Shown here: positions 23,129 to 35,874 of the stretch, piece by piece | How positions within the stretch are numbered: position 1 is the first letter of the stretch | Layout: the number at the start of each line of letters is the position of its first letter | From: Oxyruncus cristatus | Taxonomy: Eukaryota; Chordata; Aves; Passeriformes; Cotingidae | Direction: 5' to 3' | Assembly (NCBI GenBank): GCA_013399855.1 | Contig: VXAY01007011.1 | Span: 1,224,061-1,288,060, forward strand | DNA length: 64,000 nt | Program-made: the position numbers and the translations under genes | The notes under the pieces: generated by a model | Told to the model about the DNA's origin: nothing | What the model saw: only the letters and a program-made list of their open reading frames with translations | The model's database searches: none

Positions 23129-26100
23129 GAATTTTTGTATTCTGACATTGTAATTTTTGTATGTTCATCATCTGTCTTTGTTTCATGCTGTCATTTAGTA
23201 GAAGAGTAAGTGAAAAGTAACATATTTGACTTATTTGGGTAGAATTTTTAAAAAATGTTCTTGAGTTATTTAATTTCAGAAGTCTTGTATCAGCTTTATG
23301 AAATAGCATATTTTTACCTTTTTCTCTAAGTAATGTTTGTTTTGTGCATCCATCTGCTACAGATCAGATGGAATTTCTGTTTCAAGCAGATGCTGAACTG
23401 TTGATTTCATACAGTCTAGTTAATAAAGGTAACAAGAAAGCATATAGTTTTCTCATAGTAACCTCCTGTTATGTGGTCTCTGCGTAATATACAGTTAATG
23501 GAGAAAGTATTAAGGTGTCAATGCAGCCTTAGACACCAAAGCACTATACTGTCTTATGTTCCTTGAAACTAAGAAGAAACTGGAATATACTGATCCTCTT
23601 AAGCTACTGAATTGAAATCCTGAAAAAGATGTTTTCATGTAATTTGTTTTAATAGACTTTGCAAGCTCAAGGGGACGACTGACACTGCAAGATTATGATG
23701 TTACCTTGCCAAGCTACTTACCAGAAAAAGCAGTAGAATTTTCCTTGAATGATTTGCAAACAGGCTTTTTTCATACAGAAGAGGAACCTTCAGTACAGGT
23801 GCTCAGTTTTACAATGGGAATCATCAGGGTGGATTATATGTTGTTTCTTTTCTCTAACTGTTCTGCTTTTTCACCCCTTCATATAGAAATACAAAAGTAG
23901 CTCATAATATAGTAAATATTAAGCTTTTTTTCTGCCTCTGGAGGTACTTTGCGAAGTACTTATTTAATAAAAAAATATTTTACTAAACCAAATTTATCTA
24001 AATATATAGTAATTTTAGGCATAGAAGGAAAAGAGTGACTATGTAAGATAGCTATAAAATTTTAGATCAAAAAATCTGTATTTATGAAATGACCTCAGCT
24101 AGCTTTTTTATCTTCCTATTGTTACTTTTGTCTAGGAATGGCAAAGCATGCTTGAGCAAAGCATGATTGCAGGACTATGACCTATATTTGTCAGGTTTAG
24201 CAGAAGCTGTCTGCTAAGGAGCACAGCATCTACTGAATGCAATCATATTCCTTCCCCAAATCCAAGTTTTCAAAATGATGTAGAAAATGTACGAAGCTGA
24301 CATTCTTCAGCCGAATCAGTATTTTCTATGGCTGTTTTGAAAAGTTTACCATCTTCAGATGGTAAATTCAAATTCAAAGAATGTTTTTTCCTCCTGTTTA
24401 GTCATGCATAGCTTTAGCTTTGGTTGTGCGTGAATGCATTAGCTCTGTGTGAGTATATATCTAAAAGATACAGATTTAACTGTGATGATGAATCTTTCCT
24501 TTTGATTCTCCTGTTGGTAGATTCTGAATCTGAGCTTTAAAAAAAAAAAAAATCTGATAGGCATAGGTTAGGTAAAGATGTATTTAAAGAGGCACTGAGA
24601 GTTTTCTGTCAAGGAAGAAAAATAATTGGGTCCAAGTAGTTTAAAAGTTGCTGCACTTATATAACTTCCCGGGGAAAAAAAAAGGAATAAAATTATTATA
24701 GCACCTAGCTAGCAAGTAATGAGAATATTACTTTGATGTAAAAAAAACCCACAGAAATTTGCAACATTTGTTTACTTTCTTGATGAAACCTGAATATTTA
24801 TTCAATGGAAGAACATTTTCATAACTTTGTAGAGATTAAAGTTAGAAGCAAGCACTATTCAGTAGTTGTACAGAGAGTATTAAAATGAAATGTTCAGAAT
24901 TTGTACTTCTGTTTCTCCTGGAATATACTTTTCTAGCATTTCTGAAACTCTTTTTCTGTTCATTCATTTTCATCTGTGACCATTTTAACACATATTTATT
25001 TTTCATGCTTAAGGAAATAGAAGACACAATCATTGATAGCCATCCTTCCACTGAATACCTCTGTAATTGGCCATTTTTACCTATTACAAACTTCTTATTA
25101 GAAAGGTAGTAGTGTCACAGTCATGCACGAGGAAGTCATGCATGTTGATGACTACAGCATACTGCTGTTTCTTATCCCCACTTCAGAATTTTACATTTTA
25201 TCCACCTATGTATTTCATATAAAGAGAGAATCAGAATTGTGAAGACCTCTGCCAAGTAATAGTGCTTGGACACAAGACTGCTCTGTGAGTTTGCCTAGGT
25301 GCCCATCTGCCTTCCTGCCTTCAGCTCACCCACCAGAACATGACTGTGCCTAGAGGACACCTGTGTCTTGCTGGCCTCCTTGCTTCTGTCTGGTCAGGTG
25401 GCCAGTCAACACTTGGCATGTTATTGCAGACAGAGCAGATCAAAAACATCATTTACCTAAAAAGGCACATGTGTATGCAGCTGATCTCGTGCCTTCTGAG
25501 TCGTGGTAGTGAAACAACTCATTTCTGTAGAGAAGTCTTTGCTGTGCTCCCAGCATTCATTTAAAGCTCTTGGCTTTTACAAAGTCTTCTGCAATGATTC
25601 TCTCTTATCAAGGTTGCCTCTAAAGTGACCACTCCTTGATACGTTTCCATTATATCGTGTGCCTCCTTTAACCCAGAGACCTGCGCACAACCTTTCAGAA
25701 TCTGGACAAAAAAAACCACGTACCTTGAAGCAAATGGGGGCAACAGGTATAGGGAGGAGATGAAGCTGTTAGCTTCATTTAGCTTTGCATTTCTTTATTG
25801 CAAGGGCAGGAGTATCCCTCACTGCCTCTAGACCTCTAAGCAGTGGATGTGAGGTGAGTGCAGGTCCTCAAACACAGACTGAGATCTTCAGTTGTAGCAC
25901 ATTTGAGGGACAGTCAGGACTAGAGTTAAGTTCTTGATCCCAAAGCCAAAGATTGAGAAACCCAAGTTCTTTGCAAAATGCAACTCATCTTTTTATATTT
26001 AAAAAAAATACATATGCGCACATATATCTCCAGCCCACTGAAGGTCTTTGTGAGAAGTGCCTTGCTTCTCAGCTCTAGCCAAGGAGCCTGTGGTGAGCAT

Positions 26101-29100
26101 AGGTCTGCACAGTGGGTAGCTCATGCCCACAGTCCTCTTTGCACCTGTGGTGCAGCTTGGAGGCATCACCAGGAGCTCCCTCCCTGCAGGCTGATGCAGC
26201 GTCCTTCCCTGCTGCAGCACGCTGCACTCAGACTGCTTCTCAGAGATTATCAGATTTCTGACTTAAATGTATCTTGCTGTCCAACAGAAATAATTATTGT
26301 TTATGAGGGTCTTTGGAATTTTAAAAACTGGGGACTTTTGTTGTTTTCTCCCTTTATCTCCCCCTCCTTTTTTTATTTTATTGTTGGGGGGAGGGGGTCC
26401 AGTGTGGCAGTGCCTGTATCACATACAAAGGTGTATTGGAATTTTGGAGAAGAATATCGAAACTTCAGAGTATGTTCATAAGAAAGTATTCAGAGAGCCT
26501 GTGGGTAGATATTGGGAGATAATTAGGAACTTGCTGGAACTGCTGCAGGCTCCAGGGATGTTTGCAGGCTGCAGAATGTTCCTACGGGGAAGAAATTGCT
26601 CTGTAATTACAGGCAAGGTCAGTGCAGTCAGTTCAATGGAAAAGAGATGGTGAAAGCTGGGGCTCCCTCCCTTGAAGATCTTTGCATGTCATTAGAGAGA
26701 CACAGTTGTTGCCACTTTTTAAGTAAGTGTCTGGTGAAGTATACATTGTCTAAGTGTTCTCTGTGCTATGAGGATTGCAGCCCTTTCTTGGGAGAGAAGA
26801 TTGACACTTCCAAGTAAAACGAATGTCTTGGTCACACTTCACATTTCTTTGAATCTTCAAAGTTTTTGGATGTGTGTTTCAGTGGTGTGAATCTCTAATT
26901 TGTTGAAAAGGCTAGTATATGATAATTGTACATTTTATTTTCTGAAACAGGCCTTTCAAAATCTGTTTGAAGTATTTCTGCTCACTTCACTTTATTTGAA
27001 AATGAGGCATATTGTGATGGCTGTTGGGTAGCTTTGGCTCCACGACATTTTCGTAGCCATCTCAAATTCATTCTCAAGAGAAAAACTTTGCTTCTCTGTC
27101 TTCTGAGGACAAATCGCTGAGTCCAGAAATAGTCTGTACCCAAACTTTGTCATGAGTAGCGTTCGGGTGGCAATACTACTAGAAAGTACTTGTCCCTTCT
27201 GTTTCTCACTTGTGTTGTACAGCTCCACCTTTTCCAATTTGCCAGTGCAGCTGAATGTGGGACAACGCTGGGGCTGTGTCAGGGGTTGATTCAACTTAAA
27301 AGAGCAAAAGGTTTTGGGCACAGTTCAAACTGATTGAAATCTCCTGCCACACCTCCCAACCCCTTTCTTGTGTTGGCAATAGTGTTGTTGCATATGCATG
27401 GTGAGTTCACTAAGGGAAGCACTCTTAAAATCAATTGCTGTTTTTAGAGGGTAAGTTTTTTGGCAGGATGAGCTTCCTGAACTGCACGATTCAAAGAGTG
27501 CTGGTGCCTTGTGTTAGGAGAGGCTGGAGGGTATGGTTCGCCACAAGGGAAGCTGAGAGTGTGACTGAATCTAGCCAACCAGATATATATTGGTTAAGCT
27601 GTTACAAATCTTCATTTCTAAAATTTTTATTTGAATCATTTCTCTGATGTGGTTCAGACTGTAGCACCTTGAGTGATCATTCTGGCTTAAGTGAGGGGCA
27701 TAGTGTGCTGTGCTAGGGATTGAGAAAGAAAGGATCAGAGCTATGGGAGCAGAGATAGCTTCTACTTTTCTTACAGCTGAAAGCTTTGTATTGCGAAGTC
27801 TAAACTTCAGTTTTTCTCGTTTGCATCCCTGCCATATAAGCATAACAGATCTAGCATTATTTGACTCAGAAATTTCCCGTGACCATGTTTGACCAGTAAC
27901 TGATTTAAGGGACTTGCATCAGTTCTTCCACAAGTGGATATATTATTTATTCATCAAAAGTATATAGTTGTTAAAGGGTTTCAAAACCAAACCAAAACAC
28001 AACAACAGCAACAATTTGGGTGTTCTCTCTTGTGCGTTTTGGCAGGTTCTGGTATCTCCAATATCCTTAGATTTGAGACTGAATCCTTTTTACCTTTTCT
28101 AACTTCTTTTGCCTGTGAACAGCATAACTATTTACCTCACTTCTTCCATAGGTAGGGTTTTTAACAATCTGCTGTATTTCATGTCTTCAGGCCTCCACCA
28201 TTTGGAGAATGTGTATAAATCTGGCAACTCACAATTAATGGCTTCTAACAGTTTGCTTAAAGACCTTTGGTGTTTTTCTTGAAAAATATTTTCCTCAAGG
28301 CATTTTAAAATTTGTTTATTACATATTACTTCTAACTACTTTTTAATTTAACTACCATTTAATTTGATGGTGTAGCATCAAGAATTGGAAGTGCAGTATA
28401 TATAATAGTTCTAGAAATCATACAAATATTTCCTTTATTTTTCATGTAAGAACTATACATGAAAAAGATCTTCCACTTTAAAAAACATATGCACCATACA
28501 TATATTGCCTTCTCTGCTATTACAAAGACTCAGGAGGGTCATTCAGCACATCAGAAATGCCGATCAGCTACTACTCTTTTTTATTTTCACTTCTCAGAGA
28601 GTGTAATTTGGGGAGGAGATGGTTTTAAGTTTGTCAGAGTATTGCAATGAAATAAATTTTGTCAATACTCACAATGAATGCCTGCTGAACAGCCACTAAT
28701 ACAAGCTTCATTTCTCTCAATATGCCAACAAATGATTTTTGTCAGTTTTATTTGCTTAATGATATATAGGTGCACATAACTAATATTACAGTGTCTGTAT
28801 TAATGGGCTGGCAGTTAATATCACAGTGCCTGGCATTACACCTTTGCTACATATTTGTTTCTGGGCAGCTATGCTGCGGTTACAGGTCTTTTTCCATCTC
28901 TGATTAACACGACTCACTGTCTTGCCCAGGCCATGCAGCTGTCCCCAAGTAGGGAAAGAGCTTCTAGAATTAGAATTGTGGAGAGAAAACCATTTAAGAA
29001 CAAACAGAACAAAAATCAAGCATCTTCTAATCTAATCTTCAACTTTCCTCTCCACTCTTCCTTAATTTTTCTTGGAGTAAAGAACATTTTGACATGCATT

Positions 29101-31473
29101 ATTTGGCTTATTGGTATTTATTTGCAATCACGTCCTCCAAATTAATTTTGTATTGCTGTGTAATATGCAAGAAATGTGTTAACCTCAATCACTTGTGCCA
29201 CAATGGAAGGTGAATAAATAAACCAAGATAATTAGAAGATATGAATCAAAGAAGAGGAAAACCAGTACCTATTCAGGTCAAAATTACGTTTTATCCCTAT
29301 GGAATTAGCCTGTTTTTAACGGAAAAAAAATCTTTTACCTTCAAAGCAGTTATCTTCAGGCTTTTTAGGAATTATGTATTTAGTTTCATTAAATAATTTT
29401 TTTTCTTTTTAGATAGCCTTATTTAATAATTTATGTTACTTTATAAGTTGGACTAAATAAACAACAAATTGTATAATTTTACCGGCTTCCAGCTGTATAG
29501 TATTTATCCTGTAATACAGTAACTGTATTACATAATGTGCCAATTTTGTGATGTAGTTTTCAGTAGTAACCTTGATGGTTACTTCCACAGTCACCATTTG
29601 ATAGTTGGTGGGATCATCTACCATCAGCTTGTGCCAAACCAATTATGACTGGCACTTTTAAAACCTCTTACTATCTTCATGGATACTGGTGTACATTTTT
29701 TCCTTCTTAGACTATAAAGGGAGGGAAAACCACAGTTTCCTTTGACCTTGTGCAGGTTTGACAGGAAGGAAATCTGGTTATGCTGAAAAGTCCTGAAATC
29801 TCTTCAAAGACTCTTCAGCTTATATTTCTTTCCTTAAGATGTTTGGGCAGTTGGAATCTTCCAAAAGCAGACTGTGAGTCCTTTTTTGGTTTGTTTTTTT
29901 TTAAGATAATAATTTAGAAATAGTGTGTACTCACTTCAATTTTCTTTCTTTGCTTTCCTTCCCTTCCCAGGCCCCTTTTATCCTTACCTTCAGATACTCT
30001 GCTCTGAAGCCTTGCACTATTGAAACTTGAACTGTTCAAAACATATTTATGTTTTGAATAAACATAAAATGCTGAAGAGCTTGCTGAAAATATTGGTACA
30101 TTTGGCTGTGCATGACTTCTCTCTGTCAACAAGAGACACCCCAATGAAAGATGAATGCGAACAAGCAAATATTTTTCTGATTGTCCAGCTGTGGCTTAAC
30201 AGACTTTATAGAAGTTAATAGAAACAGTTAGGAGGTAAAAATGATGAGTAAATATTGACATTACAGTATGAGAGCTACTGTTTATAAGCTATTTTTTTAA
30301 AATTAATACCTAAATCTTCTGTAATGCAGAAACATAACTTGCTGCTGGGTTTTGCATTGGAGAAGAGCTATACTTTCAAAACAAAATGAGATAAAATATT
30401 TGTGAATCCTACTTTCCTGTGCCACAGGTCTAATGTTTTTGTCTCATTAGGAGTCTGTACTTAAGAAATGTTTTATATCACTGGGCAGACTTAAAACAGT
30501 GTTAGAGGGTGAGTTCAAATATCATCTCCCTTTGTTGAAGGGAGACTCCAGAGGAAAGACATTTTCAGCTAACCTTTTAAGTGAGAGTAAAGGTAGGTAA
30601 CTGCAATTCATTGATATTTAGTGTCCAAATAGTGTTAGAAAAAAATTACCAGAAAAATCAGAAAATATTGTACTTCTGTGATTGGACTTTGCACTGCTCT
30701 GAAAGGAGAGATGCATAAAGTTTGATTATAAAATATCTGCAGTTAAAAATATAGTTTGGATGAGTTGCTTCTGGAAGGCCAAGTTCTTTTTATTATGGGG
30801 AACCCAAACTGAATTTGCTCTAGTGGTAAGACTGTCCAAGTTCTTCTATAATGCTTTTTATCCTCTGCTCTTACACATGCTTTACAATAGAGTTAGAAGA
30901 CATGGTGTTTCTTGGTGGGGGAAAAACAAGACAAGAAGTTTGGTTTCAACATATGGAAAGGAGCAGAACTGTGGGACTGCTGTAGTGGCACAAGAAGGGT
31001 AGTCTAAGTTACTGATTTTCTTGAGGGAACACTAGCATCTGAATCTTTTAATTAGGTTATTTCTTAAGAAATACAGAGTGGATGGAAATGAAGGAGAGGG
31101 AAATGGAAGGAGTTAAGTCTTAATATATAATAAATGTATTTTGAGTGTTTCACACTACCATCTTAAAAGTATTTTTTTTCCTTGTCTCTGAATATAAGTA
31201 CAACATAAAGGAAGTGTTGACCCTCAGTGATTTAAAGGTAGAATATCCTCAAAGATTGTATCATACTGAGAAACATGTTTGAATAATGACTGGCTTTTGC
31301 CTTTTGTAGTTATTTTAGATTTTCATCTCTCCCTGTCAAGCATTTCTTATGCAGTTAAAGTATTTTTAAGAGGAGAAGCCTTTGTTTTGTCTAATCTTGA
31401 AGGTGATGGTAAATGGGACTCAGGTGAGAGAAGGTTATTGGTCAAGATAGACACGAGTCCTTTTCTCAAACTT
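23129..31473 (+). other. TULP4: Presumed TULP4 intron 1, no gene seen
   Basis: About 8.3 kb. Mostly AT-rich, with two more GC-balanced patches near 25250-25560 and 26030-26240 where I recognise no gene or repeat family. Homopolymer runs occur at 24538-24552 and 26366-26375. Confidence 0.45.
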
Positions 31474-31598
31474 GTTAATTTTATATACATTGAATACTAC
31501 CACTACTACTACTACTACTACTAATGCAGTGAATATATATGCAATAATTATATGCAGTGAATAATAATAATAATGTTAATTTTATATGCAGTGAATAA
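31474..31598. repeat. Compound local repeat with (CTA)n and (ATA)n
   Basis: GTTAATTTTATATACATTGA at 31474 recurs as GTTAATTTTATATGCAGTGA at 31575. Between them are a CTA run (about 31497-31523), two further copies of ATGCAGTGAAT (near 31525 and 31551), and an ATA run (31560-31573). This looks like a small duplicated unit whose trinucleotide arrays expanded. Confidence 0.8.
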
Positions 31599-32744
31599 GG
31601 ACAGAAATTGCATACAGATTTTATGTGAAACCACTGCATCTATAGTTATCTGTATTTTATGATCCACTTGTAAAGTCACGGTTCTTGCGCAGTTCAAACA
31701 ATTCTGTTTAATGCTTACCTGGTGCTGCTCTAACTGATGTTTCAGAGACTCTCTGCTTTCTCAGTAAACATTTTTCTTTGTTTGTTTCTCTGTAGGATTA
31801 GTAAAGGCTTGCATCAATACACATGATGCTAACATAAAATGTCAACTCTTGAATGCCTATGTCTCTTAGGAAGATGTGAGTGAATATGGAACTAATGACA
31901 CTGATCCTTCAGAGGATCAAGTTTGCTTATGGGATAAGCACAGAAGTTTGTCTGCAAGCCATTGTATTCTGAAAGTTTTGGTGTCTTTTCCTTTATAAGA
32001 ACTTTCTTTGGTTTGTAATCAAGAAGCACCAGAAATTTGGAAAGTCTAGGTGACATTTATCATATCCTCATCAGGCTGTGATGAAAAAGAAATTAATAGC
32101 AGCAATTATTTTTAAAACTTCAGTTAGTTGTAATGCTGAAAAGGTCTGGCAGTGACTCACCAAACCTCAGTGTTTCTGATAAGTAATCCAACTGCATAGT
32201 GTTGTAAACTACTTTTTTGCCTTTCTATCTATAAATTTGTTTTCTTATCTTTGCCCTTAACAAAAATCTTATTGGTGCATCAATGCTACACTGAAATAAG
32301 TGGTTGATTACATGAAACATGAGGTTAGTATGGTGCCGTATGTAATGAAGATACATCTTTGATGAATGTTATGAATGCAGTTCTTAAATTAAATGAGATC
32401 TCTTTAGCAGTAACTGTGTAGATCCAATAACTGTGCATATGTGTGCACTTAACATAGAACTTTTGGAATATCCTCAGTAGCCTTTTTCTTGATCTCTCCT
32501 ACTTTATTTACACTCTTCTGTATAAAACTGACTTTGGGGAATTTTTCTCCCCTTTTTCAAATGGAGACTTAAGCAGGATTTGAATAATCTTTAAAATTCA
32601 TCTGTATTTATTCAAACTTCTAAGATTTAATTTTGAAGTACCTTAGATCTCTTTAAAGTAGTAGTTTAAGCCCCGGAGGAATCTTCCTCATCTCTTTGAG
32701 ACTGATGAGTTTAGCACTGTACTTTCATGGTTTGGAGCATCTTT
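31599..32744 (+). other. TULP4: Presumed TULP4 intron 1, no gene seen
   Basis: Ordinary AT-rich DNA between the compound repeat and the next CR1 fragment. Nothing recognisable. Confidence 0.45.
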
Positions 32745-33135
32745 TCTATGAGGAAAGTCTGAGACTCTTCAGCCTGGAGAAGAGAAAGCTCAGGGAGATC
32801 TTTTCAATGTGTACAAACACTTGAAGGGAGGGAATTAAATGAGAGAGACGGGCCCTTCATGGTGGTGTCCAGTGGCAGGACCAGAGGCAATAAGCACAAA
32901 CTGAAACACAGATGGTTCTCTTTGAACATCAGGAAACACTTCCTTACTGTGAGGATGACTGAGCACTGGCACAGGTTGCCCAGAGAGTTCATAAGTTTTC
33001 ATCTTTGGAGATATTCAGAAGCTGCCTGAATACAGGCCTGGGCAACAGACTCTAAGGTGACCCTGCTTGAGCAGGGTGATTAGACCAGATAATGTCCAGA
33101 AGTCCCTTCCAACCTCAGCCATTCTGTGACTCTGT
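32745..33135 (+). mobile_element. CR1 LINE 3' fragment
   Basis: 5'-truncated CR1. It starts with the end of ORF2 (LRLFSLEKRKL-like reading around 32765), continues through the segment around GGTTCTCTTTGAACATCAGG, CACAGGTTGCCCAGAGA and CCCTTCCAACCTCAGCC, and ends with ATTCTGTGACTCTGT. It is in the + orientation, less than 500 bases upstream of the strong splice acceptor at 33590. Confidence 0.93.
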
Positions 33136-33591
33136 TTGTGTGCCTTAGGGTCTAACTCTGTGCCTGCCTCTGTCACTAACCTCTCCCTTGCTTATCCTCA
33201 CTCCAAAGTTGTGAAACCTTAAAGAGTTTGATCCAGAGACTGTGACCAAAAGAAAGTTATTTTTTCACCTCCTAATGTATCCTTCCTAGATACATTTTAT
33301 TAGTTATACATGTCAATTGTGAAAAGTTTTGGGAATTTTGAAAGTGAAAAAGAAAATGTACTTCGTCTTTGTATGTTTCTCAAATACATGTGTGTGTTTC
33401 TGAATAATGTCTTTATCTATATGTAATATAGATACTTTATAGGAGTCCAATATAAAATCCTTTATCATGTCTTGATTACTGTAACAGTAGTCCTTTAATC
33501 TTTAAGTTGTTTTGTGACATACTTTATTCACTTTTTTCCTTTCTTTTTTTTTTTTTTTTTTGTGTATGTGCTTGTGTGCTTTGCCTTGCAG
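33136..33591 (+). other. TULP4: End of presumed TULP4 intron 1 with a strong splice acceptor
   Basis: The last 60 bases form a long pyrimidine tract, including 18 T at 33544-33561, followed by TGCTTTGCCTTGCAG with AG at 33590-33591. This is a near-ideal 3' splice site. I infer it is the acceptor for the TULP4 leader exon, since the first TULP4 coding exon follows on the same strand. Confidence 0.55.
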
Positions 33592-33779
33592 AGTTGGAAG
33601 AATCCGGGGATTTCAAGTTTTGAGTAATGGGCGTCTTACAAGATTACCACAGCTAAACTGAAAAGGCAGATGCAGCTCTGAGTATCAGATTGATGTGTGC
33701 ACTGCATGTACATGAAAACGCACATGTTTTTGTCATCACATAGACTTACTCTGGCATATTCCTGAGAGCTTTGCAATTG

Positions 33780-33965
33780 ATGAAAATTAATTTAAGAACC
33801 AGATGGAGCACCTTTACAGAGCAGGAATCAGTAATCCATGGAAAGACACCTGCCAGTAATGTTCAACTTTCCACATGGTCTTCACGGGTGAAAAAAGTTT
33901 GCAAGAAGAGGAAGAAAAAACACCCTCTGCACAGAAAAAACATAATAAATACCTCCACAATCTAA
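33780..33965 (+). other. Candidate upstream ORF, 61 codons
   Basis: ATG-initiated frame within the extended leader. The product is strongly basic, with a Lys/Arg cluster in its second half (RVKKVCKKRKKKH). It has no similarity I recognise. It may be a regulatory upstream frame or chance; only conservation or ribosome profiling could tell. Confidence 0.2.
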
Positions 33966-34326
33966 ATCAATAGCTGTGAGGGAAACAGAAGAATACAGTG
34001 GGCAGAGGGAACGGATTTTGTTTTAGCAGAGGAGTAATGTATGGTCTTTGCCACGTTTTGCTTTGGGCTCAATAGTTTGTGAATGGACTAATAAACAGTG
34101 ACCTTATGTTGAGTAATGATGACTGGAAGTAAATAAGTTGAGGAACTATGGGACAAGTCTGGGCATTGAACTGAACAAACCTTGCTGCCCTTCTTGAGTT
34201 AACCAGGTCATCAAACTTGCATATTCTTTCTCCCTCTCCTTTTTCCTCTTTGCACTTAGTGTGATATAAATACTAATTAATTGAGCTCATAAATGTTATT
34301 CAAATAAAAGGATTGGAATACTTCAT

Positions 34327-34524
34327 ATGTTTCCTTCTTGTACAGCTGCAAATGTTGTGTCTGGAACTATGAATCTGTGCTGTAGACAAGCATCAAGAAG
34401 GAAAGATCCGATCAAACAAGCAAGGAAAATACCTAGAGAAATAGTGAACCCAGGAAGTCAGAGTTTCAATGCTGCTTCTTTTTCTTTTTTAGATGATTAT
34501 ATTTGTTCCTTCCTTGAATTTTAG
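34327..34524 (+). other. Candidate upstream ORF, 65 codons
   Basis: ATG-initiated frame within the extended leader, beginning MFPSCTAANVV and ending in FLEF. No recognisable domain or membrane segment. It matters only as one of the longer upstream frames that a scanning ribosome would meet if the long leader is real. Confidence 0.2.
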
Positions 34525-35484
34525 AAGATTTTGAAAGAGTGCTTACTTGATGTGCTTTAGTTCTGGCATTTGTTTTTTATGGTCGAATGAAAAGTCTGTG
34601 ATTCCTTGTAGCAGAAAAAAAAGGGAAAAGTAAAGGAAAACCAGCTTGACATTTTTAGCCTGTTTCAGAGGAGAGAGAACTTCATGGTTCACCTGAGGCA
34701 AACTTATCTACTTTGAACGCTAAAAGCTTTAGAGCATTTTTGATTCTGCTATAAATGAAGAGGGGGTTCTTTTTCATTCGTGTGTGGCAGCAAAAAGTGG
34801 GAAAGCAGGCAAGATAGCGTGATAAACAGTTCAGGCTGTGTTGGGTCTCTGGAAAAAAAGTGCTGCAATGAAAATTGGATTGGCTTTGGATTGCAAAAAC
34901 CTTTGAGTCCAACAAGCAGTTCAGAATCAGGAGGGATTTCCCAACTGGCCTGGCACACCAGTGCCTGCACAAGTTCGGGTCTGTTGTTTCACACGGTTTG
35001 TGTGCCTTTTTTTCCCTTTATGCAATCTCTTTCAGCTTTAGCAGCAGAAATACATCAGATGGAAAAGATATGCCAGAGGGCAGCTTGGAAAAGAGGAATG
35101 TCATATATATACATATATATGTATGTGCGTGTGTTTCAATTTCTGCAACTGAACTTTTGAAGAAAATCTGACTGGAGGAAATTCTAAAAGCCTTAAGTTA
35201 CTTGAAACCTACACATTTGCAACTCTTTGTCTCTGGAATTGCATTGCGCTAAACTGGAATCTCAGGCTGTATAAAGATTATATCAAGTTGAGCAAAAAGA
35301 TGACTTAACCATTTCTTGAGCGCCTCTTATGAAGTAGCTGTTTCTCCAAAGGATAAGTGCACCCTCACTCTACAGACTCAAAAACAAAAATGAACCTGAA
35401 TTTTTTTTTAAGTGTTACTTTTTCTTAGCCAACTGCCATCATCTTTTATAGAGGAATTTTTCACTATGCATTTGGTGGATATTT

Positions 35485-35529
35485 ATAAACACTGACCCCA
35501 TCCTCCTCCCTTTCAATGATCTATCCCAG
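35485..35529 (+). other. TULP4: Alternative splice acceptor close to the TULP4 start codon
   Basis: ACTGAC near 35491 fits a branch-point consensus. It is followed by a pyrimidine-rich tract (CCCATCCTCCTCCCTTTC) and CTATCCCAG with AG at 35528-35529. Use of this site would leave a 93-base leader (35530-35622) in the coding exon. Confidence 0.35.
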
Positions 35530-35622
35530 GTCAGTCTTATCAATAAAAAAAAAAAATTGATTTAAATTTTGTGCACTAGACATATTACTTTCGTATGTCA
35601 AAAAATAAAATATTTAAAAAGC

Positions 35623-35874
35623 ATGTATGCAGCAGTGGAACATGGGCCTGTTCTTTGCAGCGATTCCAACATCCTCTGCCTCTCCTGGAAAGGGAGAGTC
35701 CCCAAAAGTGAAAAGGAGAAACCGGTGTGCAGGAGGCGGTACTATGAGGAAGGCTGGTTGGCAACAGGCAATGGCAGAGGAGTTGTAGGCGTCACTTTTA
35801 CTTCCAGCCATTGCAGGAGGGACCGGAACACCCCTCAGAGAATCAACTTCAATTTGAGGGGCCACAACAGTGAG
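35623..35874 (+). CDS. TULP4: TULP4 first coding exon (codons 1-84)
   Basis: Encodes the N-terminus of tubby-like protein 4: it begins MYAAVEHGPVLCSDSNILCL and ends INFNLRGHNSE, which I recognise as the start of vertebrate TULP4. The full mammalian protein is about 1,540 residues, with N-terminal WD40 repeats, a SOCS box and a C-terminal tubby domain. It is thought to act as a substrate-recognition subunit of an Elongin/Cullin-SOCS-box ubiquitin ligase. This exon contributes the beginning of the WD40 region. The ATG has A at -3, and an in-frame TAA at 35563-35565 with no in-frame ATG between them fixes the start. The exon ends at a codon boundary (GAG|GTAAGC, phase 0). By memory the segment is almost identical to the human protein, with Asn69 where I recall Ser. 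The gene is partial because the window ends within the next intron. Confidence 0.96.

Larger units (their letters stand above)
33592..35622 (+). other. TULP4: Candidate TULP4 5' leader (extended form)
   Basis: If the 33590 acceptor is used and nothing further is removed, exon 2 carries 2,031 bases of leader before the start codon. The segment has many upstream ATGs. These include a 9-codon frame at 33627-33656, a 4-codon frame starting near 33671, a 61-codon lysine-rich frame at 33780-33965 and a 65-codon frame at 34327-34524. Such a leader should reduce translation of the main frame. A second plausible acceptor at 35528-35529 would instead remove nearly all of it. Which form is made cannot be decided from sequence alone. 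Confidence 0.4.

Noticed and set aside
25978..26481. 167-codon open frame in a GC-balanced patch
   Set aside because: No domain, no splice context, and the composition is not coding-like outside the short patch.
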